A stretch of 64,000 nt of DNA from Acinetobacter pittii ATCC 19004 = CIP 70.29 (GTDB taxonomy: Bacteria > Pseudomonadota > Gammaproteobacteria > Pseudomonadales > Moraxellaceae), in assembly GCF_000369045.1 (NCBI RefSeq), contig NZ_KB849790.1:627422-691421 (forward strand). Reading direction: 5' to 3'. Below, one piece after another: positions 51,809 through 60,860 of the stretch. A program made the translations under genes and the position numbers. Numbering within the stretch: the first letter of the stretch is position 1; each line of letters starts with the position of its first letter. Below the pieces are notes generated by a model. That model searched no databases and was not told where the DNA came from. It saw only the letters and a list, made by a program, of their open reading frames with translations.

Positions 51809-53479
51809 TCAAAGCTGAAATTTTTTAATTCGATAATCCAGTGCTGCCCGAGATATTCCCAATAAACGTGCCGCTTCAGACACATTATGATTTGCCTTTT
51901 TTAAAGCCGTTAAAATTAACTGCTTCTCGTGTTCTTCTAAATTAAACTCTGCCTTTAATAATTGATCAAAGTCAGTTTCAACAGCTACAGCCTGCTCAGG
52001 GTCATGCTTGATCTGTGGGAAAATGGCATTTAACTTAATCAGTTGCTGATCATCCGTTAATAAAACCGCCCTTTCTAATAAGTTTTCTAACTCACGAATA
52101 TTTCCCGGCCATTCATATTGCTGCATAAAAACTTTGGTCTTTTCACTTACACCCTGAATGGTTTTGCCGTACATTTTTTCAAAGCGATGAAGAAAATGTT
52201 CAACCAATAAAGGAATATCTTCACGGCGCTCTCGCAAAGGCGGAATCTGCACAGGGAAAATATTTAAGCGATAATATAAATCTGCCCGAAATCGCCCTGT
52301 TTTTACAGCCTGTTCAAGATCTTCATTGGTTGCTGTAATTACACGGACATCTAAAATACGTGTCTGTGAATCTCCTACTCGCTCAAACTCACCTTCCTGC
52401 AAAATGCGTAATAGTGCTGCTTGTGCACGAGGAGAAAGCTCAATCACTTCATCTAAAAAAATCGTACCACCATTGGCTCGTTCAAACTTCCCCAAGCGAG
52501 ATTGATGCGCTCCTGTATAAGCACCTTTTTCTACCCCGAATAATTCAGACTCAATTAACTCTGGTGGAATCGCTGCACAGTTTACTGCAATAAAAGGTTG
52601 GTCTTTTCTTTGGCTATTTGCATGAACTCCTCGTGCAAAAGCTTCTTTACCAACGCCGGTTTCACCTTGTAGCAAAATAGAAACTTTCGAACCTGCTGCT
52701 TTTGTTAATAATGCACAGACCTGTTTATAAGATGCTGACTTACCCACAGAACTAAATAATTGGTAATCGGCTTCACTGTCGCTATAAATTGATTTTTTAA
52801 GTTCAAAAAGTTCAGCCTGCAACGCAATCAGTTCTTTTTCCATGGGTTCGGGAGACATGAACTGAATCAGTTCATCAGCATTTTCCCACTCTTCTAAAGG
52901 CTTACCGATAATACGGCAATGCTCATCGCCACAAGCTTTGCACTCTATTTCTTGATAAATAATGGTCATGCCCGTCGCAAAACTACTGTATCCGCATGCA
53001 TAACCCAAAAGCATCCAGCATGCAGGTTCATCACTTGGGCCAAAATGCTCTAAATGCACATCGGCTTCAAAAGAGTTAAGCCAATTTAAATCGGCATAAA
53101 ACAGTTTTTTATCGTGGCTTAAATTGAGCTGGTTGGCCTGTACTTGCACCATTCCGCGAATCGCATGCATTTGTGGACCCGCCATAAAAGCATCGTGTTC
53201 ATTTAAATCGGGACGCATTTTTGTTGTAACTTCTGCATCCTTTAACCCAGCTTGATACCCTAAACGAATAAAAAAACGCTTGGTTCGCTCAAGCCCAATC
53301 ATGTGCGCTAAATCTTTACGCAAATATCCCATAATGCTGGTGTGGAAAAGTAGCATCCGATATTCATCAAACCAGATTTGGCCGTGGGCAGTATCAAAGT
53401 GCAATTTAGACAGCAAATCGTGAATTTCTTGTGGATGATCTGCGTATCGTCCCGTTGTATCGTATTTTACTCGAGCCAT
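51809..53479 (-). CDS. mopR: MopR phenol-responsive sigma-54 activator
   Basis: The 556-residue protein (also called MphR) has an N-terminal phenol-sensing V4R region (about 1-215), an AAA+ sigma-54 activation domain with Walker A GETGVGKE near 270 and the sigma-54 contact loop GAYTGA (usual GAFTGA) and a Fis-type helix-turn-helix at the C-terminus. Residues known in MopR as phenol ligands (His106, Trp134) and zinc ligands (Cys155, Glu178, Cys181, Cys189) are present one position earlier here: His105, Trp133, Cys154, Glu177, Cys180, Cys188. It should activate the mop operon when phenol binds. It reads left, away from the operon it controls. Confidence 0.95.
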   Translation of the reverse strand: MARVKYDTTGRYADHPQEIHDLLSKLHFDTAHGQIWFDEYRMLLFHTSIMGYLRKDLAHMIGLERTKRFFIRLGYQAGLKDAEVTTKMRPDLNEHDAFMAGPQMHAIRGMVQVQANQLNLSHDKKLFYADLNWLNSFEADVHLEHFGPSDEPACWMLLGYACGYSSFATGMTIIYQEIECKACGDEHCRIIGKPLEEWENADELIQFMSPEPMEKELIALQAELFELKKSIYSDSEADYQLFSSVGKSASYKQVCALLTKAAGSKVSILLQGETGVGKEAFARGVHANSQRKDQPFIAVNCAAIPPELIESELFGVEKGAYTGAHQSRLGKFERANGGTIFLDEVIELSPRAQAALLRILQEGEFERVGDSQTRILDVRVITATNEDLEQAVKTGRFRADLYYRLNIFPVQIPPLRERREDIPLLVEHFLHRFEKMYGKTIQGVSEKTKVFMQQYEWPGNIRELENLLERAVLLTDDQQLIKLNAIFPQIKHDPEQAVAVETDFDQLLKAEFNLEEHEKQLILTALKKANHNVSEAARLLGISRAALDYRIKKFQL

Positions 53480-53646
53480 GAGTGATCTGTTTTAATCCAT
53501 TAAACACATTTCGGTTTTATCTCATCTTATCGAAGAACCAGATAAATGTCCTAGTATCTTAAAGACATAACTTCATACTAAAAAAGTATTTCTAAATCTC
53601 TCCATTTAAAGCCTCAAACAATCTAAAAAGAAATTTTTACGACCCT

Positions 53647-53705
53647 ATTCATCAAATCATGAATATCTCTATTTCACCATTCAAAAAAATTCATGAAATG
53701 GTGAA
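53647..53705. promoter_or_regulatory. Candidate MopR upstream activating sites
   Basis: Two inverted repeats lie 65-125 bases before the sigma-54 promoter: ATTCAT-N6-ATGAAT at 53647-53664, and TTCACCATT with AATGGTGAA at 53673-53681 and 53697-53705. Paired palindromes at this distance are typical of DmpR/MopR binding sites. The rest of the 369-base gap 53480-53848 holds the promoter and nothing else recognised. Confidence 0.6.
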
Positions 53706-53769
53706 TTTAAAAAATTCCTCATTTTCCATAAAAATCTTAATTAATTGTTTTTAATAATAAAAATAAAGT

Positions 53770-53785
53770 TGGCATAGCTTTTGTA
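53770..53785 (+). promoter_or_regulatory. Sigma-54 promoter of the mop operon
   Basis: TGGCAT-N5-TTGTA has GG at 53771-53772 and GT at 53783-53784 with ten bases between, a close match to the -24/-12 consensus TGGCAC-N5-TTGC. It lies about 65 bases before the first mop gene. Confidence 0.75.
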
Positions 53786-53848
53786 AAGCTTATAACGAAA
53801 GCAAGGAGCATTCATCAATTTCAAGACCATGTCTTGATGGAGTACAGC

Positions 53849-54136
53849 ATGACGCAACCTCAAGTCGAAGCATTAACCAAATATATTCGGGTCACTGGCG
53901 ACTTAAACGCAGAGTTTATCGAATTCGATTTTGCCATTCACGATCCAAGTCTATTTGTGGAACTGGTTTTGCCTAAACATGCATTTAATGATTTTTGTAA
54001 GACCAATCAAGTGGTTGAAATGACCCAAGAGCAGCAAGCTTTTAACGATGCTCAGGAAGAAAAATGGCGCTATGGCACTGAAGCAACCTTAGTCGGCACG
54101 CAACGTAATAGCAACGATCACGATGATCAAATGTAA
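53849..54136 (+). CDS. mopK: Phenol hydroxylase component P0 (MopK)
   Basis: The protein of 95 residues matches the P0/DmpK-type small subunit (family annotated as phenol hydroxylase subunit), with KYIRVTGDLNAEFIEFDFAI and ELVLPKHAFNDFCKTNQVV. DmpK aids assembly of the active di-iron oxygenase. I choose the ATG at 53849, six bases after GGAG. It is first in mopKLMNOP and lies 22 bases before mopL. Confidence 0.9.
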   Translation: MTQPQVEALTKYIRVTGDLNAEFIEFDFAIHDPSLFVELVLPKHAFNDFCKTNQVVEMTQEQQAFNDAQEEKWRYGTEATLVGTQRNSNDHDDQM

Positions 54137-54157
54137 AAAATATAAGGAGATAAAGCC

Positions 54158-55156
54158 ATGACTTTAGAAATCAAAACGTCAAATGTCGAACCTATCCGCC
54201 AGAACTACGCCTATATCGAAAGACGATTTGGTAGTAAGCCAGCTACTCGATATCAAGAAGTAAGTTTCGATGTACAGGCAGAAACTAACTTTCACTATCG
54301 TCCTTTGTGGAAACCTGAAAAGACTTTAAATGACAAAACCCATACTGCCCTGCAAATGCAAGATTGGTATGCATTCAAAGATCCACGTCAATTCTATTAT
54401 GGAACTTATGTTCAGCACCGTGCGCGTTTACAAGACACTGCCGAAAGTAATTTTGCTTTTTTCGAAAAACGTCAGCTTGCAGAACATTTGTCTGATGAAG
54501 TCAAAGCTAAGGTCATTGAGTGCCTATTGCCATTTCGCCACGTTGAACAAACTGCAAACTTACACATGATGTCTGGCAGTGCCTATGGTTATGGCACCGT
54601 GCTTACCCAAGCTTGTATTTATGCCGCGATGGATCATTTAGGAATTGCGCAGTACATCTCGCGTATTGGCTTAGCTTTAGATGGCAACAGCGGCGACTCA
54701 CTACAGCAGGCAAAACAGGCTTGGATGCAACATCCTGTATGGCAAGGCTTACGCCGTCTGTGTGAAGAAAGCCTCACCGAGCAAGACTACTTCAAACTTT
54801 TCTTATTACAAAATCTTGTGATTGACTGCTTTGTGACAGAGCTCGTCTATCAACAGTTTGATCAGTGGTTAGTCACTCAAAATGCTCGCGACTTAGCCAT
54901 GCTGACTGAATTTATGAAAGACACTTTAGGTGATTTACGTAAGTGGTCAGACACCGTCATTAAAACTGCCGCAGCAGAATCCGATCATAACAAACAGCTA
55001 TTAAATGAATGGTTCACTGAGTCTCTAGCTCAAGTGAAAGCAGCCTTTACACCTTGGGCAACAGCAGCCTTAACAGCAGAGGCAATTGATCAAGCAGAAC
55101 AAGCCGTTACTGAACGTGCAAAAAAACTCGGCCTACAACCACTTACAAATGCTTAA
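54158..55156 (+). CDS. mopL: Phenol hydroxylase beta subunit P1 (MopL)
   Basis: The 332-residue protein is the P1/DmpL subunit, a ferritin-like helical protein without iron ligands, as expected for the beta subunit of bacterial multicomponent monooxygenases. It contains PATRYQEVSFDVQ near residue 28 and HVEQTANLHMMSGSAYGYG near 127. With MopN and MopO it forms the hydroxylase. An AAGGAG ribosome site precedes the ATG at 54158. It is 11 bases from mopM. Confidence 0.93.
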   Translation: MTLEIKTSNVEPIRQNYAYIERRFGSKPATRYQEVSFDVQAETNFHYRPLWKPEKTLNDKTHTALQMQDWYAFKDPRQFYYGTYVQHRARLQDTAESNFAFFEKRQLAEHLSDEVKAKVIECLLPFRHVEQTANLHMMSGSAYGYGTVLTQACIYAAMDHLGIAQYISRIGLALDGNSGDSLQQAKQAWMQHPVWQGLRRLCEESLTEQDYFKLFLLQNLVIDCFVTELVYQQFDQWLVTQNARDLAMLTEFMKDTLGDLRKWSDTVIKTAAAESDHNKQLLNEWFTESLAQVKAAFTPWATAALTAEAIDQAEQAVTERAKKLGLQPLTNA

Positions 55157-55167
55157 GGAGAAGCAAC

Positions 55168-55434
55168 ATGTCTAAAGTCTATCTCGCGTTACAAGACAAC
55201 GATACTTCACGCTACATCCTCGAAGCGATTGAAGAAGATAACCCTGAAGCTTCAATTCAGTATTTACCCGCCATGATCCGAATTGAAAGTGAAACTGATT
55301 TGGTGATTAAAGCCGAAACCGTATCTGAAAAACTAGGCCAAGATTGGGACATCCAATCATTACAACTCAACATGATTACGCTGGGCGGCAACGTCGAAGA
55401 AGATGACGATACTTTCCGCCTTCATTGGAATTAA
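55168..55434 (+). CDS. mopM: Phenol hydroxylase coupling protein P2 (MopM)
   Basis: The 88-residue protein is the cofactorless MmoB/DmpM-type regulator, with YLALQDNDTSRYILEAIEED near the start and VEEDDDTFRLHWN at the end. It binds the hydroxylase and gates substrate and oxygen access. An AAGGAG ribosome site lies upstream. It is between mopL and mopN in the operon. Confidence 0.93.
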   Translation: MSKVYLALQDNDTSRYILEAIEEDNPEASIQYLPAMIRIESETDLVIKAETVSEKLGQDWDIQSLQLNMITLGGNVEEDDDTFRLHWN

Positions 55435-55479
55435 TCACAACATAGACGTTGTTTAACAAAGATTTAAGGATGATCAATC

Positions 55480-57006
55480 ATGACAACTCAAACGAAAGAA
55501 ACCAGTAAAAAATTAAATGCGAAAGATCGTTACCGTGCATTAACCCGTGATCTGGACTGGGACTTTTCCTATGCTGACCGTAAAGATGCCTTCCCTTATG
55601 AAGAGTTTGAAGGCATCAAAATTACGGACTGGTCTAAATGGGAAGATCCATTCCGTTTAACTATGGATGCTTACTGGAAATATCAGGCAGAAAAAGAGAA
55701 AAAACTTTATGCCATTTTTGATGCTTTTGCTCAAAACAATGGTCAGATGAATGTCAGCAATGAACGTTACTTAAATGCGATCAAACTCTTTTTAACAGCG
55801 GTGACTCCACTTGAATATCAGGCTTATCAAGGCTATGCCCATGTAGGCCGCCAGTTTAGTGGTATTGGAGCACGTATTGCGTCTCAGATGCAGTCAATTG
55901 ATGAGCTGCGTCATGTACAGACTCAAATTCATGCCATGAGCCATTACAACAAGTTCTTTGATGGTTTTCAGGACTGGGCACACATGCATGACCGCGTTTG
56001 GTATTTGTCTGTGCCTAAATCATTTTTTGAAGATGCCCGTTCTGCTGGCCCTTTCGAGTTTTTATTAGCGATTAGTTTTGCTTTTGAATATGTACTTACC
56101 AATTTGCTATTTGTGCCGTTTATGTCGGGTGCAGCTTATAACGGCGATATGGCAACCGTGACCTTTGGTTTTAGTGCGCAGTCAGATGAAGCTCGTCACA
56201 TGACGCTTGGTCTTGAAATCGTGAAATTCTTGCTCGAACAGCATGAAGACAATGTGCCAATTGTGCAGGAATGGATTGATAAATGGTTCTGGCGTGGGAC
56301 GCGTTTGCTTTCAATTGTGGGCATGATGATGGATTACATGCTGCCAAACAAAGTGATGTCTTGGAAAGAAGCTTGGGAAGTTTACTTTGAACAGGCAGGC
56401 GGCGCACTATTTAAAGATTTGAGCCGTTATGGCATTCGTATGCCGAAATATAGCGATGTCATTGTGAAAGAAAAAGAGCATGTCTCACATCAAGCATGGT
56501 GGATTTTCTATAACTTTGGTCATGCTGCCGGTTTCCATACTTGGATTCCAACTGACGAAGAAATGGATTGGTTATCGGCTAAATATCCAGACACTTTCGA
56601 TAAATACTACCGTCCAAAATGGGAGCTGGCTCGCAAAATGGAAGCCGAGGGTAAACGCTTCTATAGCGCAGGTTTACCACAGCTTTGTCAGGTTTGTCAG
56701 ATTCCAATGACCTTTACCGAAATGGGTGATGACCCAACTCAGTTTAGTTATCGCCATAGCATCTACCAAGGCGAACGCTACCACACCTGTTCAGATGGCT
56801 GTCATGACATTTTCGAACGCGAGCCTGAAAAATATATACAAGCATGGCTACCTGTAAATCAAATTTTGCAAGGCAACTGTGGTGGCGGTGACCTCGAAAC
56901 CATGCTCCGCGATTATTACCGCATGAATGTCGGTGCCGACAATCTGGATATTGAAGGTTCACCAGACCAACAGCGCTGGAAAAAATGGAAAGGCAACGCA
57001 GCATAA
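55480..57006 (+). CDS. mopN: Phenol hydroxylase alpha subunit P3 (MopN)
   Basis: The 508-residue di-iron alpha subunit hydroxylates phenol to catechol. Iron ligands of the two ExxH helices are in SIDELRHVQTQ near residue 143 and SDEARHMTLG near 232. The C-terminal Cys pairs (LCQVCQIPM near 400 and HTCSDGCHDIF near 432) match the structural zinc site of phenol hydroxylase alpha subunits. Length and order match DmpN/PoxD. A ribosome site AAGGA precedes the ATG at 55480. Confidence 0.95.
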   Translation: MTTQTKETSKKLNAKDRYRALTRDLDWDFSYADRKDAFPYEEFEGIKITDWSKWEDPFRLTMDAYWKYQAEKEKKLYAIFDAFAQNNGQMNVSNERYLNAIKLFLTAVTPLEYQAYQGYAHVGRQFSGIGARIASQMQSIDELRHVQTQIHAMSHYNKFFDGFQDWAHMHDRVWYLSVPKSFFEDARSAGPFEFLLAISFAFEYVLTNLLFVPFMSGAAYNGDMATVTFGFSAQSDEARHMTLGLEIVKFLLEQHEDNVPIVQEWIDKWFWRGTRLLSIVGMMMDYMLPNKVMSWKEAWEVYFEQAGGALFKDLSRYGIRMPKYSDVIVKEKEHVSHQAWWIFYNFGHAAGFHTWIPTDEEMDWLSAKYPDTFDKYYRPKWELARKMEAEGKRFYSAGLPQLCQVCQIPMTFTEMGDDPTQFSYRHSIYQGERYHTCSDGCHDIFEREPEKYIQAWLPVNQILQGNCGGGDLETMLRDYYRMNVGADNLDIEGSPDQQRWKKWKGNAA

Positions 57007-57065
57007 ACACAAGGAATTGTTCAGGCAGTCATCAAGCTGCCTGATAGGAAATAAGGAGATTGAAC

Positions 57066-57428
57066 ATGACTGTTCGCGCGATACACAACAATTATCAATT
57101 TGAACCGCTTGATCTGCAAAAAAACTATGGTGATCAATTCTTACTTTATGTGGGTTGGGATCATCACACCCTTTTTTGCTCGGCACATGCCATGCTTGCC
57201 TCACCTCAACAAACTTTTGGACAGTTGATTGAGCAACAAATTACAGGTGGTTTTGCTCAACATCCAGATTTTGCCAAAATTGATTGGTCAAAAGTGCAAT
57301 ACACCTTAGATGGTCAAACAATTAGTCCTGAAAGTACAAAAACTTTGGCAGAGCTTGGTTTTGGGCATAAGTCATTACTTCGTTTCGTTACGCCAGAGTT
57401 AAATGGCTATAACGACAGCTACGTTTAA
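57066..57428 (+). CDS. mopO: Phenol hydroxylase gamma subunit P4 (MopO)
   Basis: The protein of 120 residues is the P4/DmpO gamma subunit, with a family opening TVRAIHNNYQFEPLDLQKNY and WDHHTLFCSAHAM. It completes the alpha-beta-gamma hydroxylase. I choose the ATG at 57066, seven bases after GGAG; an in-frame TTG at 57060 is less likely. It is 14 bases from mopP. Confidence 0.92.
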   Translation: MTVRAIHNNYQFEPLDLQKNYGDQFLLYVGWDHHTLFCSAHAMLASPQQTFGQLIEQQITGGFAQHPDFAKIDWSKVQYTLDGQTISPESTKTLAELGFGHKSLLRFVTPELNGYNDSYV

Positions 57429-57442
57429 TTCGGAGGTGTGTC

Positions 57443-58504
57443 ATGAGTTATCAAGTCACCATTGAACCGATCGGAACAACGATTGAAGTAGAAGAAGATC
57501 AAACCATTTTAGATGCTGCCCTACGCCAAGGCGTTTGGTTACCCTTTGCCTGTGGTCATGGCACTTGCGGGACATGCAAGGTTCAAGTCACCGATGGTTT
57601 TTATGATGTCGGTGAAGCTTCTCCCTTTGCGCTCATGGATATTGAACGTGATGAAAATAAGGTGCTTGCCTGCTGCTGCAAACCACAATCCGATATGGTC
57701 ATTGAAGCCGATGTCGATGAAGACCCAGATTTCTTAGGTCATTTGGTTCAAGACTATCAAGCGACAGTCATTGAAATAAAAGACCTGTCGCCAACCATCA
57801 AAGGAATCCGACTACAACTAGATTATCCAATTGAGTTCCAAGCTGGTCAATATATCAATGTCCAGTTCCCAGATATTGAAGGAACTCGTGCATTTTCAAT
57901 TGCTAATTCGCCAAGTGAAGTGGGCATTGTTGAGCTGCATATTCGTAAAGTTGAAGGTGGTGCAGCAACGACTTATGTACATGAACAACTTACTACAGGT
58001 GATCAGCTTGATATTTCAGGCCCATATGGTCAATTTTTTGTACGCAAGTCAGATGATCAAAATGCCATTTTCATTGCAGGTGGTTCAGGTCTTTCAAGTC
58101 CACAATCGATGATTTTAGATTTGCTTGAGTCTGGAGATAGTCGCACCATTTACCTCTTCCAAGGAGCACGAGACTTGGCGGAGCTATACAACCGAGAATT
58201 GTTTGAACAGCTCGTAAAAGACTATCCGAACTTTCGCTATATACCTGCCCTGAATGCACCAAAACCAGAAGACCAATGGACTGGATTTACCGGATTCGTG
58301 CATGAGGCTGTTGCCGATTACTTTGAAAATCGATGTGGTGGACACAAAGCGTATTTGTGCGGCCCACCAATCATGATCGACTCGGCAATTTCAACACTCA
58401 TGCAAAGTCGCTTATTCGAACGGGACATTCACACTGAACGGTTCTTAAGTGCAGCCGATGGCGCTGCCGGACAATCGCTTTCAGCTTTATTCAAACATAT
58501 TTAA
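57443..58504 (+). CDS. mopP: Phenol hydroxylase reductase P5 (MopP)
   Basis: The 353-residue reductase has an N-terminal plant-type 2Fe-2S ferredoxin domain (CGHGTCGTCKV at 36-46 and CCC near 77), an FAD-binding domain with RAFSIANSPS near 149, and an NAD-binding domain with FIAGGSGLSSPQSM near 206. It moves electrons from NADH to MopN. A GGAGGTG ribosome site precedes the ATG. It ends the catalytic operon; a perfect inverted repeat follows. Confidence 0.95.
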   Translation: MSYQVTIEPIGTTIEVEEDQTILDAALRQGVWLPFACGHGTCGTCKVQVTDGFYDVGEASPFALMDIERDENKVLACCCKPQSDMVIEADVDEDPDFLGHLVQDYQATVIEIKDLSPTIKGIRLQLDYPIEFQAGQYINVQFPDIEGTRAFSIANSPSEVGIVELHIRKVEGGAATTYVHEQLTTGDQLDISGPYGQFFVRKSDDQNAIFIAGGSGLSSPQSMILDLLESGDSRTIYLFQGARDLAELYNRELFEQLVKDYPNFRYIPALNAPKPEDQWTGFTGFVHEAVADYFENRCGGHKAYLCGPPIMIDSAISTLMQSRLFERDIHTERFLSAADGAAGQSLSALFKHI

Positions 58505-58536
58505 AGATAAACCTTTCACCACTTCGCTTTTTCAAA

Positions 58537-58578
58537 TGAGCTTTGTATTTGTAATTTAGAAAGTAAATACAAAGCTCA
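58537..58578. repeat. Perfect 14-bp inverted repeat after mopP
   Basis: TGAGCTTTGTATTT and AAATACAAAGCTCA pair around a 14-base loop, 32 bases after mopP and before the beta-barrel gene. No T-run follows, so it may be a processing or stability hairpin that lowers expression of the gene behind it. Confidence 0.65.
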
Positions 58579-58689
58579 CAGGAGTTCTACATTCCAAATT
58601 TACAGATTAAACAGACTCAATTTTTTAAAGATCGTTAAGGAATAACGTTTTTTTACTTACAAGCGAAACAACACAGAATAGGACATTCT

Positions 58690-59571
58690 ATGAATAACAA
58701 AATCTCTGCAATCATATGTGGTGTAATCAGCACCCTTTACCTTCCTTCTGCATTTGCGACAGAAAACGGCTCGGACTCTTTTGCCTTAGGTGCCGAAGGT
58801 ATGATGGCGGGTGCCCTACCACCTGCTGGTGTCTACTTACTCAGTAATTATCAAAATTATCACGCATCAGAGTTTCAAAATGGTCCCGATCAGTTCCATG
58901 TTGATGTCAACGCCGTGGTTCCTCGTTTGGTCTGGATGACCGATCAAAAAATTCTGGATGGACAACTCGGGTTTTATGCAGCCCAGCCATTGGTTGATCT
59001 ACGGCTTAAAGTAAATGGAATGGCTGACTCAAACCAAGGTCTCGGAGACTTGATTTTGGGTGGTATGCTCGGCTGGCATCAAGGAAATCATCACTGGATT
59101 GCAGCCCTAGAAACCGTACTGGGAACAGGTGAATACGACACTCCAAGTACGACACATCCAGTTGAAGCCAATCTCGGGAAAAACTATCATACCATTCGAC
59201 CTATTCTTGCCTATAGTTATGCCAACGCAGCAGGTTTAGATCTTTCAACTAAACTGTCTTATAGCTGGAATACACGTAACGATGCAACCGACTACCAGTC
59301 TGGACAATACATTGCGGGTGACTATAGCTTAGGTTACCGCATTAACTCCAAACTCAAAGTTGCAGTTGAAGGCTATGCTTTTAAACAAACTACAGATGAC
59401 AAAGTAAACGGAAGTGACATTGGGTTTAAAGGACAGGCTTTTGCAATTGGGCCAGGCATTCAATATGCCGATAAGAACTGGTCTATTGAAGCCAAATTTT
59501 TAAAAGAAACCGAAGTAGAATATCGTCCCGAAGGCCATACCAGCTGGCTAAAACTAATTTGGGCTTTCTAG
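58690..59571 (+). CDS. mphX: Exported beta-barrel-like protein, MphX homologue candidate
   Basis: The 293-residue protein has a signal peptide (AIICGVISTLYLPSAFA, cleavage near 24) and an alternating beta-strand pattern with Gly-rich turns to a terminal Trp-Ala-Phe, matching the Phenol_MetA_deg outer-membrane family. The length and place (between phenol hydroxylase genes and benM) match mphX of the PHEA-2 cluster, which I recall being reported as repressing MphR-driven expression. The sequence itself shows an exported barrel, not a DNA-binding protein. Identity with MphX is inference. Confidence 0.75.
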   Translation: MNNKISAIICGVISTLYLPSAFATENGSDSFALGAEGMMAGALPPAGVYLLSNYQNYHASEFQNGPDQFHVDVNAVVPRLVWMTDQKILDGQLGFYAAQPLVDLRLKVNGMADSNQGLGDLILGGMLGWHQGNHHWIAALETVLGTGEYDTPSTTHPVEANLGKNYHTIRPILAYSYANAAGLDLSTKLSYSWNTRNDATDYQSGQYIAGDYSLGYRINSKLKVAVEGYAFKQTTDDKVNGSDIGFKGQAFAIGPGIQYADKNWSIEAKFLKETEVEYRPEGHTSWLKLIWAF

Positions 59572-59584
59572 AACCATTTAACGC

Positions 59585-59607
59585 ATAGCTTCAACCTTTG
59601 AGGCTAT
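59585..59607. terminator. Short hairpin between convergent genes
   Basis: ATAGCTTCAA and TTGAGGCTAT pair with one mismatch and a three-base loop in the 48-base gap between mphX and benM. It may act on both strands, but the T-run is weak. Confidence 0.45.
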
Positions 59608-59619
59608 ACCCTGCTTTAT

Positions 59620-60579
59620 TTAAAAGTCGATACCGTCTGAATCATCTATCGGATTTTGATCGAGCGTGAAAACGGTGCGTTTATATGGAATCCCTTCTAA
59701 GTCATAAACCTGATAAATACAATCAAACAGTGACTGTAAATCTTCACTTCGGTCCATTGCCCGTGCTGTAATAAAAATTGGGCTGACCGCACCGTTATCT
59801 AAAATCGGAATATAGTTTAAGTGTGGAAATCGAATGGTATCGGCACTTGCTGGAATAATGCAGATCCCTTCTCCCGCTGCCACTAAGCCCAAAGCCAACT
59901 GAATCTCTCGTATCTCATGCATATTTTTTGGAACCAAACTATGTTCGGCAAAAATATTCAAAAGCTGGGTCGAAAAATTGGGCTTCGGTGAAGTGGGATA
60001 CATAAACATCTTTTCATCAATCAAGTCAGCTAGATATACCCCTTCCGTACGCTGTGCAATAGGATGACTCGTATGCGCAGCAACCACTAAGCGTTCTTTA
60101 CGTAGCAAAATACGTCTCACAGCAGGATCACTAATTCTTAAACGTCCGAAACCGACATCAATACGTCCTTCTTTTAATGCCTGTAACTGTTCGGTTGTAC
60201 TTAACTCCATGAGCTGAATATTCAAATGAGGTTGTTGTTGGCGAAATAAATAAATGATTCGAGGTAGCAAACCATAGAGTAAAGACCCAACAAAACCAAT
60301 GGTCACACTACGTTCAATGAGACCAATACGTTTGGTCATACTTTTTATTTCTTCAGCATTCGACAAAAGTTTAACGGCGTGCTGATAAAAGAAATGTCCG
60401 GCTGGGGTTGTCTGTAAAGGACGGCTTCCACGCTCAAACAGTTGAATGCCAAGCTCGCTTTCCAGATTTTGAATCTGTCGACTCAAAGGTGGTTGAGCAA
60501 TAAATAGTTTTTCGGCTGCCTTTGTAAAGCTCTGCTCTTCAACAACCGCAACAAAATACCGTAAATGTCTTAGTTCCAT
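59620..60579 (-). CDS. benM: LysR-type regulator BenM of benzoate catabolism
   Basis: The 319-residue LysR-type regulator has the CatM/BenM opening MELRHLRYFVAVVEEQSFTK and FIAQPPLSRQIQNLE in the helix-turn-helix (residues 1-60). The effector domain contains FVGSLLYGLLPRIIYLF and REIQLALGLVAAGEG, as in Acinetobacter BenM and CatM, which respond to cis,cis-muconate (BenM also to benzoate). It is divergent from benABC, so it is called BenM; CatM would be its close paralogue. It is about 15 residues longer than the ADP1 protein at the C-terminus. Confidence 0.9.
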   Translation of the reverse strand: MELRHLRYFVAVVEEQSFTKAAEKLFIAQPPLSRQIQNLESELGIQLFERGSRPLQTTPAGHFFYQHAVKLLSNAEEIKSMTKRIGLIERSVTIGFVGSLLYGLLPRIIYLFRQQQPHLNIQLMELSTTEQLQALKEGRIDVGFGRLRISDPAVRRILLRKERLVVAAHTSHPIAQRTEGVYLADLIDEKMFMYPTSPKPNFSTQLLNIFAEHSLVPKNMHEIREIQLALGLVAAGEGICIIPASADTIRFPHLNYIPILDNGAVSPIFITARAMDRSEDLQSLFDCIYQVYDLEGIPYKRTVFTLDQNPIDDSDGIDF

Positions 60580-60588
60580 AAGGCTTCC

Positions 60589-60655
60589 ATACCTTTAAGA
60601 TATAAAAAAATGCAAATTCAGTCTTAGACACAGTTTAACCATTCTTTTAAGGTAT
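60589..60655. promoter_or_regulatory. BenM-type operator sites upstream of benA
   Basis: ATAC-N7-ATAT at 60589-60603 (one base from ATAC-N7-GTAT) and ATTC-N7-GTAT at 60641-60655 lie in the 281-base divergent spacer. These are the half-site patterns described for BenM at the ADP1 benA promoter. Confidence 0.65.
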
Positions 60656-60860
60656 ATACAAGCAACAAACCGATGAAGTGATGAATTGCTTTGTGAACAA
60701 GCCTTTTACCAATATCTTCCAGTGATTCATCTTCATCAATTCACGGTTAAACACTCAGCGCACTCATGCGCTTCATTGAAAATATTAGGATATCAAGACC
60801 TTGTAGATCGTAGCTAAGGCCTTGGTGACTTCCACACTTTTGGAAAGTCGGAGAACGGAC

